This document shows, piece after piece, positions 12,901-25,370 of a stretch of DNA of 64,000 nucleotides (its first letter is position 1; the number at the start of each line of letters is the position of its first letter). The stretch spans positions 11,914,197 to 11,978,196 of the forward strand of contig NC_133230.1 in NCBI RefSeq assembly GCF_040436345.1. Direction: 5' to 3'. The DNA is from Pagrus major (taxonomy: Eukaryota > Chordata > Actinopteri > Spariformes > Sparidae). A program made the translations under genes and the position numbers. The notes under the pieces are model-generated. The model was not told the DNA's origin, did no database searches, and saw only the letters and a list, made by a program, of their open reading frames with translations.

Positions 12901-15900
12901 ACTAAAACGACATCATATGGCTTCAGTTAAGGATTAGTTTTGGGAAATATGCTCTTTCTTGATGAGAGTTTGAGGAGAAAGCAATTTAGCAATTGTTGTT
13001 ACAGTATTCATGCTAAGCTAAGCTAACTGGCTCCTGGCATTAGCTGAATATTTAGCGTAAAGGCATGACAGTTGTAGGCTATGGATCTTATTATCTAACC
13101 ATCAGGAAGTAAGCAGAATTAACATACTTTCTTTAATGTACTGTATATGTAATGTTTTCAAGTAGAATAAGTTTTTTTTTTTTCATAACTTATGCTACTT
13201 GAGAAGGAATCAGGGTTTAGGAGTTTAATGTTGTCTAACTTTTTGTTTTCTTTCTGTTTCTGTGTTTGTAATCTTTTTCTCTTTAGTTTGTGTCTTGCAG
13301 TTTATACCTTACATCCACAAATGTAGTTTATTTTATTATTATGGTCCTTTTTTAATATCTGTTTCTACAGGGCTCCAGCCAACCTCTCCAGGCTACAGGC
13401 TGCAGCTGCTGGAGCGCAGCGACCTGCCTCAGACGTTGCTCCTCTCCATGGCAGCTCTGGAGAACCAGCCCGCCATCAAGCTGCAGCTCCTGCAGACACT
13501 TCAGATCCTCTCTAGCTCCTCTGGTCAGTAACTCCTCTGGTGGAGGAGGGCATCTGTCAGACATGTCAATCCAACAGATGACCTCCTTCATTAAATAAAG
13601 GAGCCAGCTCTCAAGAGCATAAATCAGCTCATTGCAAAATAACAATCAGACAGTAAATCAAAACATGGATTTTAAGTGTCCTTGTGTCAATGTCAGCAGG
13701 TCAATGGGCTGTTTTTATCACTAATCACGCCTCTTTAATCACATTTCTGTTTCATTTAACCACAGATTTGAACTGTGTGTTAATACTGAATGCACGAGGA
13801 GCAGAGACGATCTGTCTCCACATGAACGAACCCGACCCGTCCGGTCAGGTCCTGTTCCGCTCCTCCGAGATCCTCTGGAACCTGCTGGAGAGAGGCAACA
13901 AGGAGGAGGTGACGGCTCAGCTCAGCAGCATGGAGTGTGTCCTGTACGTGTCTCCTGTGGGCTCACGATGTTTTCATGTGTGGCTGATGAGGAGAGTGCG
14001 TGAGGGAAAAGCAACCTGCTTGTAGAGTGCATTTCATTGATTTATCATTTAGAGACAAGCGTTTCTGAAATATATAAACTTAAAAATCTAGAAAAAGTTT
14101 TATGAGTCAAGACTATATCACCTTCCATACTCTGAAAAATGTTCCAAGTTTGAATACTTTTGTGCTCTCATTATGTACAGATAGATAATAGAGATCTTAC
14201 CTTTTTGTTTATTTGTATTTTAGATCTCTAAAAGAAGCATTTTTCACCGGTTTTGGACGCTCAGACCACCAACTCACAAATGAGCTGCTTATCATCGTAG
14301 CTCTCATCGCTGAAAATCCCAACTCTCTGCTTATTGTGAGTACAGGTTCATTGATGTCATGATGGAAACACATTGCAACTGATATTTTTTCTCAGCATAT
14401 TTAGAAAGCGTGTGAAACTACAACTTTCTTGACATCATGTTTTTAATTTTCAGGAGAGTTCGTTTGCCAAAGATCTAGTTGTTCTCGCCACATTTCCAGA
14501 GTGTGAGGCCACTTTTTTACTCAAAAGTTTTAGTTTCACTCTTACATTTGAATTATTTCAAATATGGCAGCACCTTCTATGATAACAAAATTGCCTTACT
14601 TATATTTTAGTGAAAACTCTGAACCCTTTGGTACGAAACCTCAAGTTCAACTTCAGTAATGAAGACTTGAAAACGAAGAAGCTGCTGTTGAATCTGTTGG
14701 TTTTACTGTCGAGGGACTTTGCTGCACTGCAGGTCAGTCACACACTCAGTTTCTCTGAAACTGTTCTGGGTCTAAACATCACATTTCTAACACCCTGAAT
14801 GTTTTCCTCTCTCAGCTTTTTAAAGAGGAAAGACTTATGCCGGCTCTGCTGACGCTCATGAAGCCGTCTACAGCCTCGTCTGAGCGTCGGTCAGGTTCAC
14901 GTCACTGGTCCTCCACCCAGCAGGAGGAGCTGCAGCTGCAGGCACTGACCATCCTGGCCACTATCGCTCCGCTCATGTTGGAAGAATACGTATCCTGTCA
15001 GGGAATCGCATGTCTGCTGCTCCTGCTGGACTGGTGCGTCAGGAAAGGTGAGGATGCAGTAAAACATTATGAGGGACAAATAAGAGACTGAAGAGACTCA
15101 GATACAGATACACGAAGGTCAGAGGTCAAACACCAACATTCATGTGTCCTGTCCGAGTGCCCTTGAGCAAAACACAGACTCCTGGTTCACTCACTTCACA
15201 AATGCTGGTTATATTCCCTCCTTTTGTGCAGATGCTCTCTTTGGTCACAGCTCCCATGGTACAGGAGGAAGAGGCAGTAAAACAGCTCAGATGTTTCATT
15301 GCATCAGAGTGCTGAGATCTGTGACGTCTTTATGTGAAGACTCAGTCAACCAGGACCTTTGTGATCAAGGAATCATCAACCAGCTCTTGGGTAAGTTAAA
15401 ATGAAACTTGACTTCCACATCACAAGGAGCGAAATATCAGCAGAAACATTTTACCTAATGAACATGTTCATTTACAGACAGACCTGTTGTTTCTTCTCAG
15501 GGATTTTGATGCAGATGGAAGCAAGTCCTGATGAGGAGGATGTCGTCACCCTGGAGATAAAGTTAGATATTCAACTGATACTTTCACTGCTGTGTGAGAG
15601 TGACATGCACAGAAAGGTGAAGCTGAGGTCATGACCCTGATAAAAGCACTTTGTAATCTGTTTACTGTCCCCGTAAAACAGCTAAACTTTAGTTTAATTG
15701 AAAGCTATTATGTCGATTGGAGAAAATTTTAGTTTAATAATAAAAACAACAATTCCCATGATCCCACACTACTTCATGACATCATTAAACTACATCTTTT
15801 GTTGTTGTTGTGTTGTTTTGATTGAGAGACCCCTCGTAACATTGTTTTGCTTATTAATCAATACTGTTACTTTAAATACTAATTACCTTTTAAATCTCTT

Positions 15901-18900
15901 ATGTTTGTATTTGTTTGTCAGTCAGGTTTCATCTCATCATGCTCAGATCAGAACCCGAAGTTTTCAGTTAGAGTTACAGTAACATACATAACAACACGTC
16001 TGTAGTGACAGTCCTGTTATGTTCGACCACAGGAGCTGTTTGGATCCGAGGGAGTTGAGATGGTGCTTCACTTCCTGAGGAAAGGTTCCGACAGGTTCTA
16101 CAGCGGTCTGGGACACAACAAGCTCATCCTCTCCACAGTCGACTGTGTGTGGTCAGTTCAGCTCAACGTCAGCTCACTTTGAAACTCGCTTACTTAATTT
16201 ATTGTTATTTATTATAATGAAACATCCCAACAATTGGTACATTTTACACATGCCATATCCAAAATCCACATGCCAGTTCCAATATGGTTTCAGAAATCAA
16301 ATTTGAATCTGCTTGATATGTCTTGGCTGCATTCAGGCATTTAACTGTTGTTGAGGACACATTGAGGTCATATATTTGGTGTGTTTTTTCTTATTTTTGA
16401 GAATTTGGAGAATTTTGATTGACAAAATTAAGGACGCACTCACTGATTTCCCACAGTTGAGAGAGTTTGTCCGTGTCCCTTCAGGTCCTGTATTGTGGGC
16501 TGCTACACCACAGAGGATTACTTCCTGGCTAAAGAGGGAGTGTCTCTTCTGCTGGACTTACTCATTGTAAGTATCAGCCTGATTCTCAGAGCTTAACTGA
16601 AGTGACTGTGTCAATAAGCATCTAAACATAAAGTACTGATATGAAACTTTATCTCTCTCCAACAGTCAAGCCCTAGATGCGTACACTGCAACATCCTCGC
16701 CACCCTGCTGGAGTTATGTGACAACCCCAACGCTCTGCCTCACGTCCTGAGCTGGAGGGGCGATGGAGGTCAGACGGCTCCTGGACTCCTGCTGCAGCTG
16801 TGGAGGGAGGAGGAGGAGGAGCTGCAAGTCAGCCGAAACCAACACGGAGGGATTGCAGGTCAATGGCATTATTATTTTTTATTTTGGCACTTTCAGTCGT
16901 CCATAGACTTCCTCCATCTTATCATCACTGATTAACCCTCTTTGATAAAACCCTTTTATTGAAGCTGCAGAGCTGCTCCATTTTTTTTTCCACAAAGTGT
17001 CTCATATGAAACATCTTTCTGTCTTATTTTCTGCTGTTCCACTTTTGACTTTAAGATCCCCAGAGGCCCCTCCTCAGTCTTCACCAACAGGACGACACCA
17101 AGCTGTCGTTTCCTGCTGACGCACAGAGTCCAGCAGTGCTGGAGTTATCAGAGAACCTGCGGTCAAAGATTTACTCCATCTTCTGCAAAATTGGTAAAGC
17201 AGTTATTAAAGAATTGGACCAGTTTCTAAATTGCAGTAAATATATTGTTTATATAAACAATAACATCAACGTGTGTGAATATGTAGATAGTGCTATTTTT
17301 ATTATGTAACCTAGATGCTGTAAACAGATCATGAACTGTTAAAACTATAAGCTTTAAAAAACAATCATTTGGTACTTTTGCAGGTTTTCATGACCTTCCT
17401 GGATTGTCAACAAAACATTATGTGACCTTGAGCATTGTGAGGAGATATTTGGACTTTAAGGTAAAAATTCTGTTTGTTAAGAAAAGAAAAGTACTGAATA
17501 TAAAAATAGTATCTGCACCAAATTCCATCAGGATTTTTGTCATTTTTACACCATCAGAATTATTTGATAGATGTTGAAATAACGAGCAAGTTAAAATTCG
17601 AGCTCAAAATGTTTGTTGAAGGAGCTAAAAAGCCGTCTATGTGTTACTTTAAGCGTTACCAGGAATGAAGTACAGATAATGTCCCTGTAAGTGTAATTTA
17701 AGCAGCAAGCAAAGACTTTTGTTTCAGATAACACAAAGAAACAGAGACAGTATAAACACTGAGGTGTCTGTAGGTCGGTGAGGCGTGGGAAGAGATCAGC
17801 AGGGAGCTGAGTTTGGACGGCGTGAGACCGATCTCACCTGATGATGAGGCTCTGAGCACCATCTGTAAGATCACAGAGGACACAGCGAGCAGAGTTGTAG
17901 CAGAACAAAACAGCATCCTGGAACAACGGGCGAAAGAGGAACTCAGCGAGGAGGAGCTCATGTACACAGAGGTGCCGAGAGTTTCATTCACAGAGCAGAG
18001 TCAGCTGAAGATATTGTCTTTGATTTACAACACGCAAAATTAGCCTCTATAGTTCGGCTGTGGCCTACGGAAACCCTGAGAGGCAAGTGAAGAAAAAAAC
18101 CTCTGGTGATCAATTTTTCTTTCTTTTTTTGTTTTGCCAATCCTGACAAAAACAAAACATTTTTCACCTGCCAAAACTTTTTTCTCCTCAGTTTTCACAG
18201 ATGAAAAAATGAATAATCAAAAATGGATCACCAGGTTTTTTTCTTTTATTTATTCTTCTCTAAGGGAATCCATGGCTGGCAGTGAAAAGTGATAAATCTC
18301 CTTTCTCATTAACTACCACAGAAACTTGAAAGAAAAGGAAAATCTGGCATGTGTCCCAGAATTGTCTGTCAGTTGCATATTTTCAGGCAGATCCAGACTC
18401 AGAAACAGATCGACACTTTCAAAGCCTTTTAATGATTAAAATAAATATTGTAGAGCTTTGATGGTGTGTAAATTTAATGAGATGTAAATCTGTGACTTGG
18501 CATCTTGTTCAGCATAATGTGGACTCTTTGTATTGCAGATGAAGTCTCATTGGAAGCAGCGGGAGCTCACTGCAAAGTCATGGGACAGATACGTTTCCAA
18601 GACTTCAAACTATGAGATCCTGAAGGTTGTGTCTTTATCATCTGCAGATGTAAACGATTACAAACAAGCGGTTTGAATAATGTGTTTTTCATTTTAGTCT
18701 CAACAACTGACTTTTTTTTGTGCAGGAAGTGAGAGCACAGAGGGAATCATCCAGACCCAAACCAAAGCATGAAGGTGCTGCTGTTCATCCTACAGAGGTC
18801 TCTCACTAACACGCAACATTTATACGACTTCAGAGGTTTTTAGTATCAAATATTGTACTGCTCACTTCTAATAAACTGGCTACAGGAGGTAAAACGTGTA

Positions 18901-19304
18901 GTGTGTTCAGCAAGATGGTTGAAACAGCTGAATCAGGGAAATGTCTGTTTCACAAAATACCAAAATGAGGAAGCAGTTTTTATCCAGGAAGTGATTAATG
19001 CCAAGTTAATCCCCTTGAAGCTACAAGAGAAACCACTGTAAATGTGTCTGCTAAGTGCTCTGACATTAACACTGTGCAGAACAACAAGCAGACGTACTCA
19101 CTGCTGACGACACCTGCTGTGTTTTCCTCTGTGTTTCAGCATTTCATCGGGCAGGTCATGGCTGTGGAGAGCACAGATGCTCAGGGCCCTGCAGGAGTGA
19201 AACTGATGCTGACCAGAGCTCCCATCAAGACTGCAGGTCAGGACGCAGTGGGAGCCACAACTCAGGACCCAGAATACTTCAGCACTGTATCTGTTAAAGA
19301 CTGA
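9947..19304 (+). CDS. cfap69: Cilia- and flagella-associated protein 69
   Basis: Armadillo/HEAT-like helical protein of motile and olfactory cilia and the sperm flagellum; loss in mammals causes multiple flagellar defects. Exons: 9947-10027, 11272-11331, 11420-11485, 11836-11945, 12036-12112, 12456-12554, 13371-13523, 13766-13943, 14224-14335, 14454-14502, 14611-14732, 14816-15047, 15232-15390, 15501-15616, 16033-16151, 16485-16566, 16666-16858, 17056-17193, 17384-17460, 17774-17971, 18539-18625, 18726-18797, 19140-19304. They join in phase to 914 residues (human 941). Recognised stretches include LPFLKEKASDE, PDPSGQVLFRSSEILWNLLE, EEYVSCQG and GTGGRG. The start MDSGKV is the first ATG of a clean exon. 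The last exon reads to a TGA at 19302, but a donor at 19237 could instead join exon 22317-22406 in phase, changing the tail. The intron after exon 3 has U12-type signals. Confidence 0.93.
10595..10790 (-). repeat. Interspersed LINE-like repeat tail, reverse copy
   Basis: Matches, in the opposite direction, the repeat at 20080-20422, sharing the AGCCACCTAAATA..GCC core and the poorly kept CCATGCATTATTCCC segment. It lies inside cfap69 intron 1 and has no coding capacity. The family is common in fish and may be the 3' tail of an RTE-type LINE; I cannot confirm this. Confidence 0.5.
11486..11835 (+). other. U12-type (minor spliceosome) intron in cfap69
   Basis: The donor GTATCCTTT is a perfect U12 5' splice site. 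A branch-like CTTCTTAAA lies with its adenosine 11 bases before the terminal AG, and there is no good pyrimidine tract. Splicing joins GF to LLKELK, keeping the same residue spacing as human CFAP69. Confidence 0.8.
12935..13140. repeat. Interspersed fish repeat in cfap69 intron
   Basis: Contains TTTGGGAAATATGCTC followed by the CTAAGCTAAGCTAACTGGCTCC block, a recognisable dispersed sequence of spiny-rayed fish. A longer relative lies at 32720-33185 in slc9a1. Confidence 0.5.
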
Positions 19305-21573
19305 TGTCGGCACAGATTCTGGTTTAAGACATTATTATTTTATCTTGTAGATTTTAATGTACACGCAACACAAAACACACGTTTATCATGAACAGTTGCT
19401 CTTTCTTGAAGCCAATTCATTTGCAGCGTCTGTAGAGATTATTGTGTGTTTTATTTGACTTTGGCAGCGAATGCAGACATGATGTCACTCGATGTCCACA
19501 ATCAGCATCTTGTAGTCTAGTCCACCTCCTCATATAGACAAACACGTACACTGTAGTAAACTGACCGGCCTCACATGTCTTCTTTCAGCAACTGTTAAAA
19601 TTCCTACATTAAATAAACAAAACAACATATAACCATAGTTTTTATTTCTGATGGAAGGTTTTAGTTCACATAAAAAGTAATTAAAGAATTTGATTTGGTA
19701 AGTTTTTGTCCACAACATTCTCTCATAGATCATCAAAACAAGGATCCGAACACAGACACAAAGGCAGAATAACAAAATTAACAAAAAGACAAGAGAAGTG
19801 AGTTGTATGATTAGCTGATGCTCAACGTCCAAAATCCAAGAAACATAAGGCAGGCAAAGGAAAGTAAAGAGAAAAACAACCGAAATCGACAAACCACAGG
19901 CCACAGAGAAGAAAGCAAGGACAAAAACAGGAAATGGAAAGTAAAACCTGACAAACAAGGATATAATCTACAAAAAACGGGAAACAACTGACCAAAAACC
20001 CAAACCATGACATTCATCCAGATCATTAAACCCATAAATACAAGTCAAGTCAGTTTATTTATACAGCCACAAATCACAAATCGCATTGTTAACTTGCCTG
20101 GGTCTGTTTATTGGTTTGCTGGTTTGTTGGTCTGTCTGCAGGATTACATAAAAACTACTGAACACATTTCCATACTTTCTTACTTCCCACTTTCTTAAAC
20201 TTTGCAATGTTTTTCTGTATTTTCATTAATTTCTCAGGAAATAATGCGCGGACTTTGATGAAAAAAAGCAGGTGTATTTAGGTGGCTGGTATCTATGAAT
20301 GAAATTGAAGCAGATCCAAATAAAAATCAGAATCTTTCGGATTTAAATATGTTGCATTGATAAATTAAAGCAGACTGACCTTGGTGGAGGTACGTGCTCT
20401 ACTGCGTGCAATTCTAGTTTAAGATAATCTTAAATACCCTGTTTAAATTATGTTTCTATGCATTAATACTTGATTGGTTTATGTAACCAACAGAGCCACA
20501 TGAACAGTGAGACCCTGAACGATCAATGTGGCATCATGGAAACTGAGGCCTTATGTAACATCATAATGACAACCGTTAAATTACTTAAAACATTAAATGT
20601 AGTCTGGCTATGTCCAGTAAAAGTGAGTCCTCGTTTCTCATTGTGTTCTGCAGCTGCAGCCTCCAAACGGTCCATTCAGGATAGTTTTTAAAAAGTGTTT
20701 TCTCTTTTGTGTTTTCGGGTTACATAAGTCGCTGCAGCGCGTTAACACACATGTTCCCTCAAGCGTGCAACATGCTGCACAGAGCCACTTCTTCTTCTTC
20801 CCTCCCTGCTCTCACCCATTTCACTGGCTGGATGACCAAATCATCTCTGACAGGCCGAGGCTTTTCATGCAGCTCTGTGAGTGTGTGTTGAGCCCGTTGA
20901 GCCCGTCGGACGGGGATGTTCACAGTGCACAAAAGAGCAGGGACACACAGGAGCCTCTTCAGTACGACAGGCTGCCACTGTTTGTTCAGGCTTCACATGC
21001 TGTCCGTCTGTCTGAGCTGCTGCAGCCGTCGATGAAGGTGGAGGTCAGGTTGGGTGCCGCTTTTTGGATCAACTCCCCGAGGACCTGTCAACTTCAAACT
21101 GTGAGACAGACTTTGTTTTACCCAAAAACTGATATTTGATTATTTGGTACAAGAAATTGATAGTTAATTGTTGTTTTATACAATTTAAATCAAATAAATT
21201 AATATAATTGATAAATTAAAAGTTCTGGAAATGTCTGGTTTGGACACAGATATTTTTTCAACAACTTTTGCTTGAGTGAAGCTGTAACAACTTTGTCGTG
21301 TGTAAGAATAGTGTTACAAATAACTCTTTTGGCCAGATACAGAGGGATAAAAATTTATCTAATGGTTTTTTACTCTTGATAGTAGATCCAAAATGCAACA
21401 TTCAGGTGTGGAAAAGTGGAAAATATTTGAGATGTACTGATTAAAATATATATATGATAAATTCTGGAAAGAAAGTTTCCTTTAATGTTGATAAATTAAA
21501 TCCAAAATTATCTGCAGATAAACTAAACAAGAATATGTTCAAAATTGAGTCATTACATCCTCTGACAAACAGG
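19305..21573. other. Stretch downstream of cfap69 with repeats and no firm gene
   Basis: An AATAAA at 19612-19617 could end a short cfap69 transcript. The long minus-strand frame at 19530-19958 is low-complexity and not gene-like. A LINE-like repeat occupies 20080-20422. An open frame without stops at 20652-21137 is treated as a finding rather than a gene. Confidence 0.5.
20080..20422 (+). repeat. Interspersed LINE-like repeat tail
   Basis: Includes the GCAGGATTACATAAAAACTACT block, the TTTAGGTGGCTGGTATCTATG block, and the terminal CTTGGTGGAGGTACGTGCTC..TTCTAGTT. This order is that of a very common fish repeat. The copy is shortened internally. Reverse partial copies lie at 10595-10790 and 23015-23125. 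Confidence 0.6.
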
Positions 21574-22096
21574 CAGTGTGGTAAAAAGTACCTAAAAGTC
21601 ATACTTGAGTAAAAGTAAAGTTATCATGTTAAATTATTACTTTGGTAAAAGTGAAAGTCACTCATGCAAACAGTACTTGAGTAAAAGTCTTAAAGTATCT
21701 GATATTAAATGTATTTAAGTATAAAAAGTACAAGTAAAAGTAAATTATACATATATTTACTTTTCACACTATGAGTAGATCACTTATCATCCTGTCTGAT
21801 TATTAGATCCAGTATTCAGCATTTTTCTGATCATCTGCATCAGTGATTTTTCTTTTGTTTTATCCGATTCGGATATTAAAGTGCACTCATTTGGCTCTAA
21901 TGCAGAATATAATCTGATTGGTAATTAGTATCTAAAGTTATTAATTTAATGTAGTGAGTTAAAGGTACAATATTTGCCTCCAAAGTGTAGTGGAGTGGCA
22001 GTATAAAGTAGCAGAAAAAGGAAATACTGAAGTAAAGTACCTCAAAATTTTACTTAAGTACAGTACTTGAATAAATGTACTTACATTCCATCACTG
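21574..22096. mobile_element. hAT-like MITE with 8-bp target duplication
   Basis: A 523-bp element from CAGTGTGG to CCATCACTG, rich in AAGTAAAAGTA. It is flanked by CAAACAGG (21566-21573) and CAAACAGA (22097-22104), a target duplication matching at 7 of 8 bases, as expected for the hAT superfamily. It has no transposase and was moved in trans. Confidence 0.8.
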
Positions 22097-22355
22097 CAAA
22101 CAGAGTCAGGTTTTTTAAAAACCAGTTCCAACATGATAAATTGTTTGACTTTACCTCAACTAAGTACTGAGCAGTTTTACCTCCCCTCAAATAAATTGAA
22201 ACATCACAGAAAGTGTAGAAAAAGTGTAACTATTGGTGCATCACAAATTTCAGAATCTACATCTTCCTGCGTAGTAAACCTGAGCTGGGGTGTTGACAGT
22301 CTTTCCTCTCCTACAGGAAGTTTGTTGGCTCGTCTGAGAAGCTCCAGCAGCAGAG

Positions 22356-23500
22356 ATGATCATCAGACTGGGAAGACTGACACCAGGATACTTCCGTCTC
22401 CTCCAGGTGGGTCTCGACCACTGAGAGTTCAGATTTATTACCTCTGTCTTTATGTTTTAACTGACTGGTCTCCACGCTTCAAACATTTTCCCCCAAATGC
22501 ATAGTATCACATATTTTGTCCCTCTGCAGTTGAGACAGATGCATCATAATAACTCATTCTGATCTAGAGAGCACAGATAAATCAATCCACTGAGTGAAAG
22601 TTAATGTTTGGATCACTATTTGTCTTTTTATGTAATTGCTTTAAATTGAGGGAGGACAGCGATCGACGACAGGTTAATAAATATTTCACAGAGAGCTGAT
22701 GCAGCTCGTCTCAGGAGGTCACATTATATAACCTGTTCAGACTCCACCTCACAGCTCGTGTTGCGTGCAAAAGGGTGATGATGCAGGATGTGAAATGTTC
22801 GTGGGGGAGTGAAGAGTTGACATGGACTGCTGTCTGATGCTACTATCTGGGGGTTAATTCTACTTATCATAGCGCTAAACGCCACTGAAATAACAGGATG
22901 TGATAAGTCTGTGAGTCAATGAATGTATGTATGAATGTAGGATACGTTCATACATACAGAATGGATGTGTCAATTTCATTCCGAACAATTAAAAAAAAAA
23001 AAAAAAAAAAAAAAAAGATACCAGCCACCTAAATACGCCAGATTTGTTTCATGCATGCATTATTCCCTGAGAAGTTAACAAAAACGTTACACAGGTGAAA
23101 ACAAAACCTCCTTGGTGGAGGTAAAAAACAAGACCAAACCTACACATTCACAACTCCATGACCTCCATGACCACATACTGTACATCTCCACCCCCGTTAC
23201 CAGGATTGTCACACTTAACAAAGAAAATCTGCCCTCAGAATACTTTGAAAGCTCCCATAATCACATAAAACGTCTACACACTGGCTTTAACTTCCCTCTC
23301 ATCAGACTGTTGGCTAACTGCGTCTGTCTGTCTGTCTGTCCTGTGTGCAGAGGCAGGTCTCAGGTGAGGTCCGCATGCAGCCCCAGAGCAGTCTCATCGA
23401 CCCCATCGCCATGACGATGGCCACAGTGGGGATGGGAGTGTCTCTGTACAGCGCCAGGCAGATGGCAGAGAGAGTCCATCTGAAACATCTGAACGCCTGA
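22356..23500 (+). CDS. Possible 66-residue microprotein, two exons
   Basis: Not recognised. The ATG at 22356 has G at -3. It reads 17 codons to a donor at 22406 and continues at 23351-23500 after a good TGTGTGCAG acceptor, ending in TGA. The protein begins MIIRLGRLTPGYFRLLQ, has one moderately hydrophobic segment around residues 37-54 (IAMTMATVGMGVSLYSAR), and ends HLKHLNA. Third codon positions are mostly G or C in both exons, as in the real genes here. The exon starts at 22317 after a strong pyrimidine tract, so a non-coding 5' exon is needed. The same first exon can also be read in another frame as an extension of cfap69, with a stop soon after the junction. A role in a membrane, for example mitochondrial, would be a guess. 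Confidence 0.4.
22989..23125 (-). repeat. Poly-A run and reverse LINE-like repeat tail
   Basis: A run of about 28 A is followed by GATACCAGCCACCTAAATACGCC and, at the far end, CCTCCTTGGTGGAGGT. This is the same family as 20080-20422, inverted and shorter. Confidence 0.55.
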
Positions 23501-24644
23501 GACCAGCGAGGAGTACTCAAACCAGAGCAGCTCTGTGGGCTGTTGGCTTGTTTGTTTATTTGTTTGTGTACGTCGGAGAAGGTCTGTGATGGAGGAGGTG
23601 GAGAGTGTTAATGTGTTTGTGGTGTCGTTGAAGGAAAATCTAAGTGTCCCAGGAGGAAAATGTGAGTCATTGTTCAGTCCCAGCAGGATGATTTGTCATC
23701 ATTCACAACAATTTACATATTTTTTTTTCCAATCACATAATTTATAAGCAAAAATAAGCCTGTGATTTGACAACTCTGTATATTTTGTGCTCGTTGCCTG
23801 TAAGAGGACTGCACATTTCATTATTTTAATGCAATAAATCTGCATATCATCTGTCAACAAGGATCTCAGGATTATAGTTCAACCTGCAACCACTATTATT
23901 TCCTGCATTTTATAGTGCAGCAAAACATAAAAAAACACAGAAAATCTAATAAAAGTTAAATAAAATGATGTGGGAATTTATCTCAGCGTAGCTCCTTGTT
24001 GTATTTCTGATATTAGTCACAAACTTGACCTTTACTTTCAAATATTCCAGTTCAGCAAATAGTTTGTTTGACTGTTGCACCTTAATGTTTTGAATTTAGA
24101 TTGTAAATCCCAAAGCAGCATCACTCCCGTCAGTATTTATTATTTATGAAGCAGACTATAACCTGCTGTTTTCATCAGGGCATCCACAGTTTGTTTCATT
24201 AAAATGTCATGTTTGTACTAAAATGTTATAAACAAAACGTCTGTGAAAGATGAAAATGAATGATTTGTTTTGTATAGTCACACATTTAATAGATGTGATT
24301 CTTAAATAAAAATGTTCACAGTTCTGACGTCTATATTCTGATGTTTTTAAGTTGTTTTCTGTGACATTAAAACATCTTGTGGCTCTCAGGTTTCATCCAT
24401 GTGGAAAAGTTTTGTGGGAAATTGTCGGGCGGCTGCACAATCTGTACGGAGCGACTCATGTGGATCAAACTCAGACAGAGGAAGTGATTCTGTGACATGA
24501 GCGAGATGTTGCGATGGGAGTCAACATGTTCTTTAACGTCAAGTATTTTCAGATGAGATCAAGGACCGTGTTCTTCTTTTCTAATTCAACAACCTCTCAA
24601 ATGTGCACGGTAACAATTAACTACAATTTATTATGAACATTAAT

Positions 24645-24940
24645 GATAATTATTTATGTAGCACCTTTAAAAACAGAGTTACAAAGTTCTGTACATGCTT
24701 AACACATAGTAAACAATGAAAGAGTCACAAGGAAAAGCAAGTATTACAGTGTTAATTACAAATATAAATATAAAGACAACAGGAAGAATAACTCAAGGAG
24801 GTAAAAATTAATAAAACCTGAGTAAAACAAAGATAAAGCATCGTAAATCAAGAGCTTTATATGCATGTGTTTTTAGGAGTGGTTTATATGGGGCACGCTG
24901 GATCTCTTCAGACAGGGCATTTCAAAGTCTGCACCAATCA
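24645..24940. repeat. Dispersed fish repeat
   Basis: Starts with a TTTATGTAGCACCTTTAAAAACAG block typical of a family also seen, more weakly, at 58262-58400 and 34610-34650. It is non-coding. Confidence 0.45.
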
Positions 24941-25024
24941 GATTTTTTATTTTAAGAAGGGAGAAAGATCATGTATTTAATGTAAAAATCTACAGTTCAT
25001 CTCATCAGAGTGTTTTAGCTTCTT

Positions 25025-25370
25025 TCAGCTCATTGTTTTGGTTCGAGGGTTCGCATCTTTACTGTTTTAGTTCACTCTCACCGCTCTCACAGCGTTGCTT
25101 TCGGCTGCAGCAGGCAGCTGTTTTCAGCAAAAAAGCTCTTAAACCGAGAAAGACGCAGTTAGCGACTGGCTGGTGAACAAAGTGGAGCACTTAGCAGCCA
25201 AAGAGCCAGATGTTTCCATCTGTAACGGCTGGATGTGTAGGCTAAATAAACAACTGTTTGCTAGTTCAACTTATGAACTTAAAGGGTGATGGTACAGTAT
25301 GTCTCTGTGTTTGCAGCTTGTTCTGCTGCCCTCAAGTGGCCAAAAGATTCACTAATGCAAGTTTAAACAA
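25025..25370. repeat. Dispersed fish repeat
   Basis: Contains GCGACTGGCTGGTGAACAAA..GGAGCACTTAGCAGCCAAAG and, further on, CTGCCCTCAAGTGGCCAAAA. Both blocks are familiar from other spiny-rayed fish genomes as parts of one dispersed element. It has no coding capacity. Confidence 0.45.

Noticed and set aside
19530-19958. 142-codon minus-strand open frame
   Set aside because: Low-complexity, Phe/Leu/Cys-rich translation of an AC/AAG-rich plus strand; no start context, family or splice pattern.
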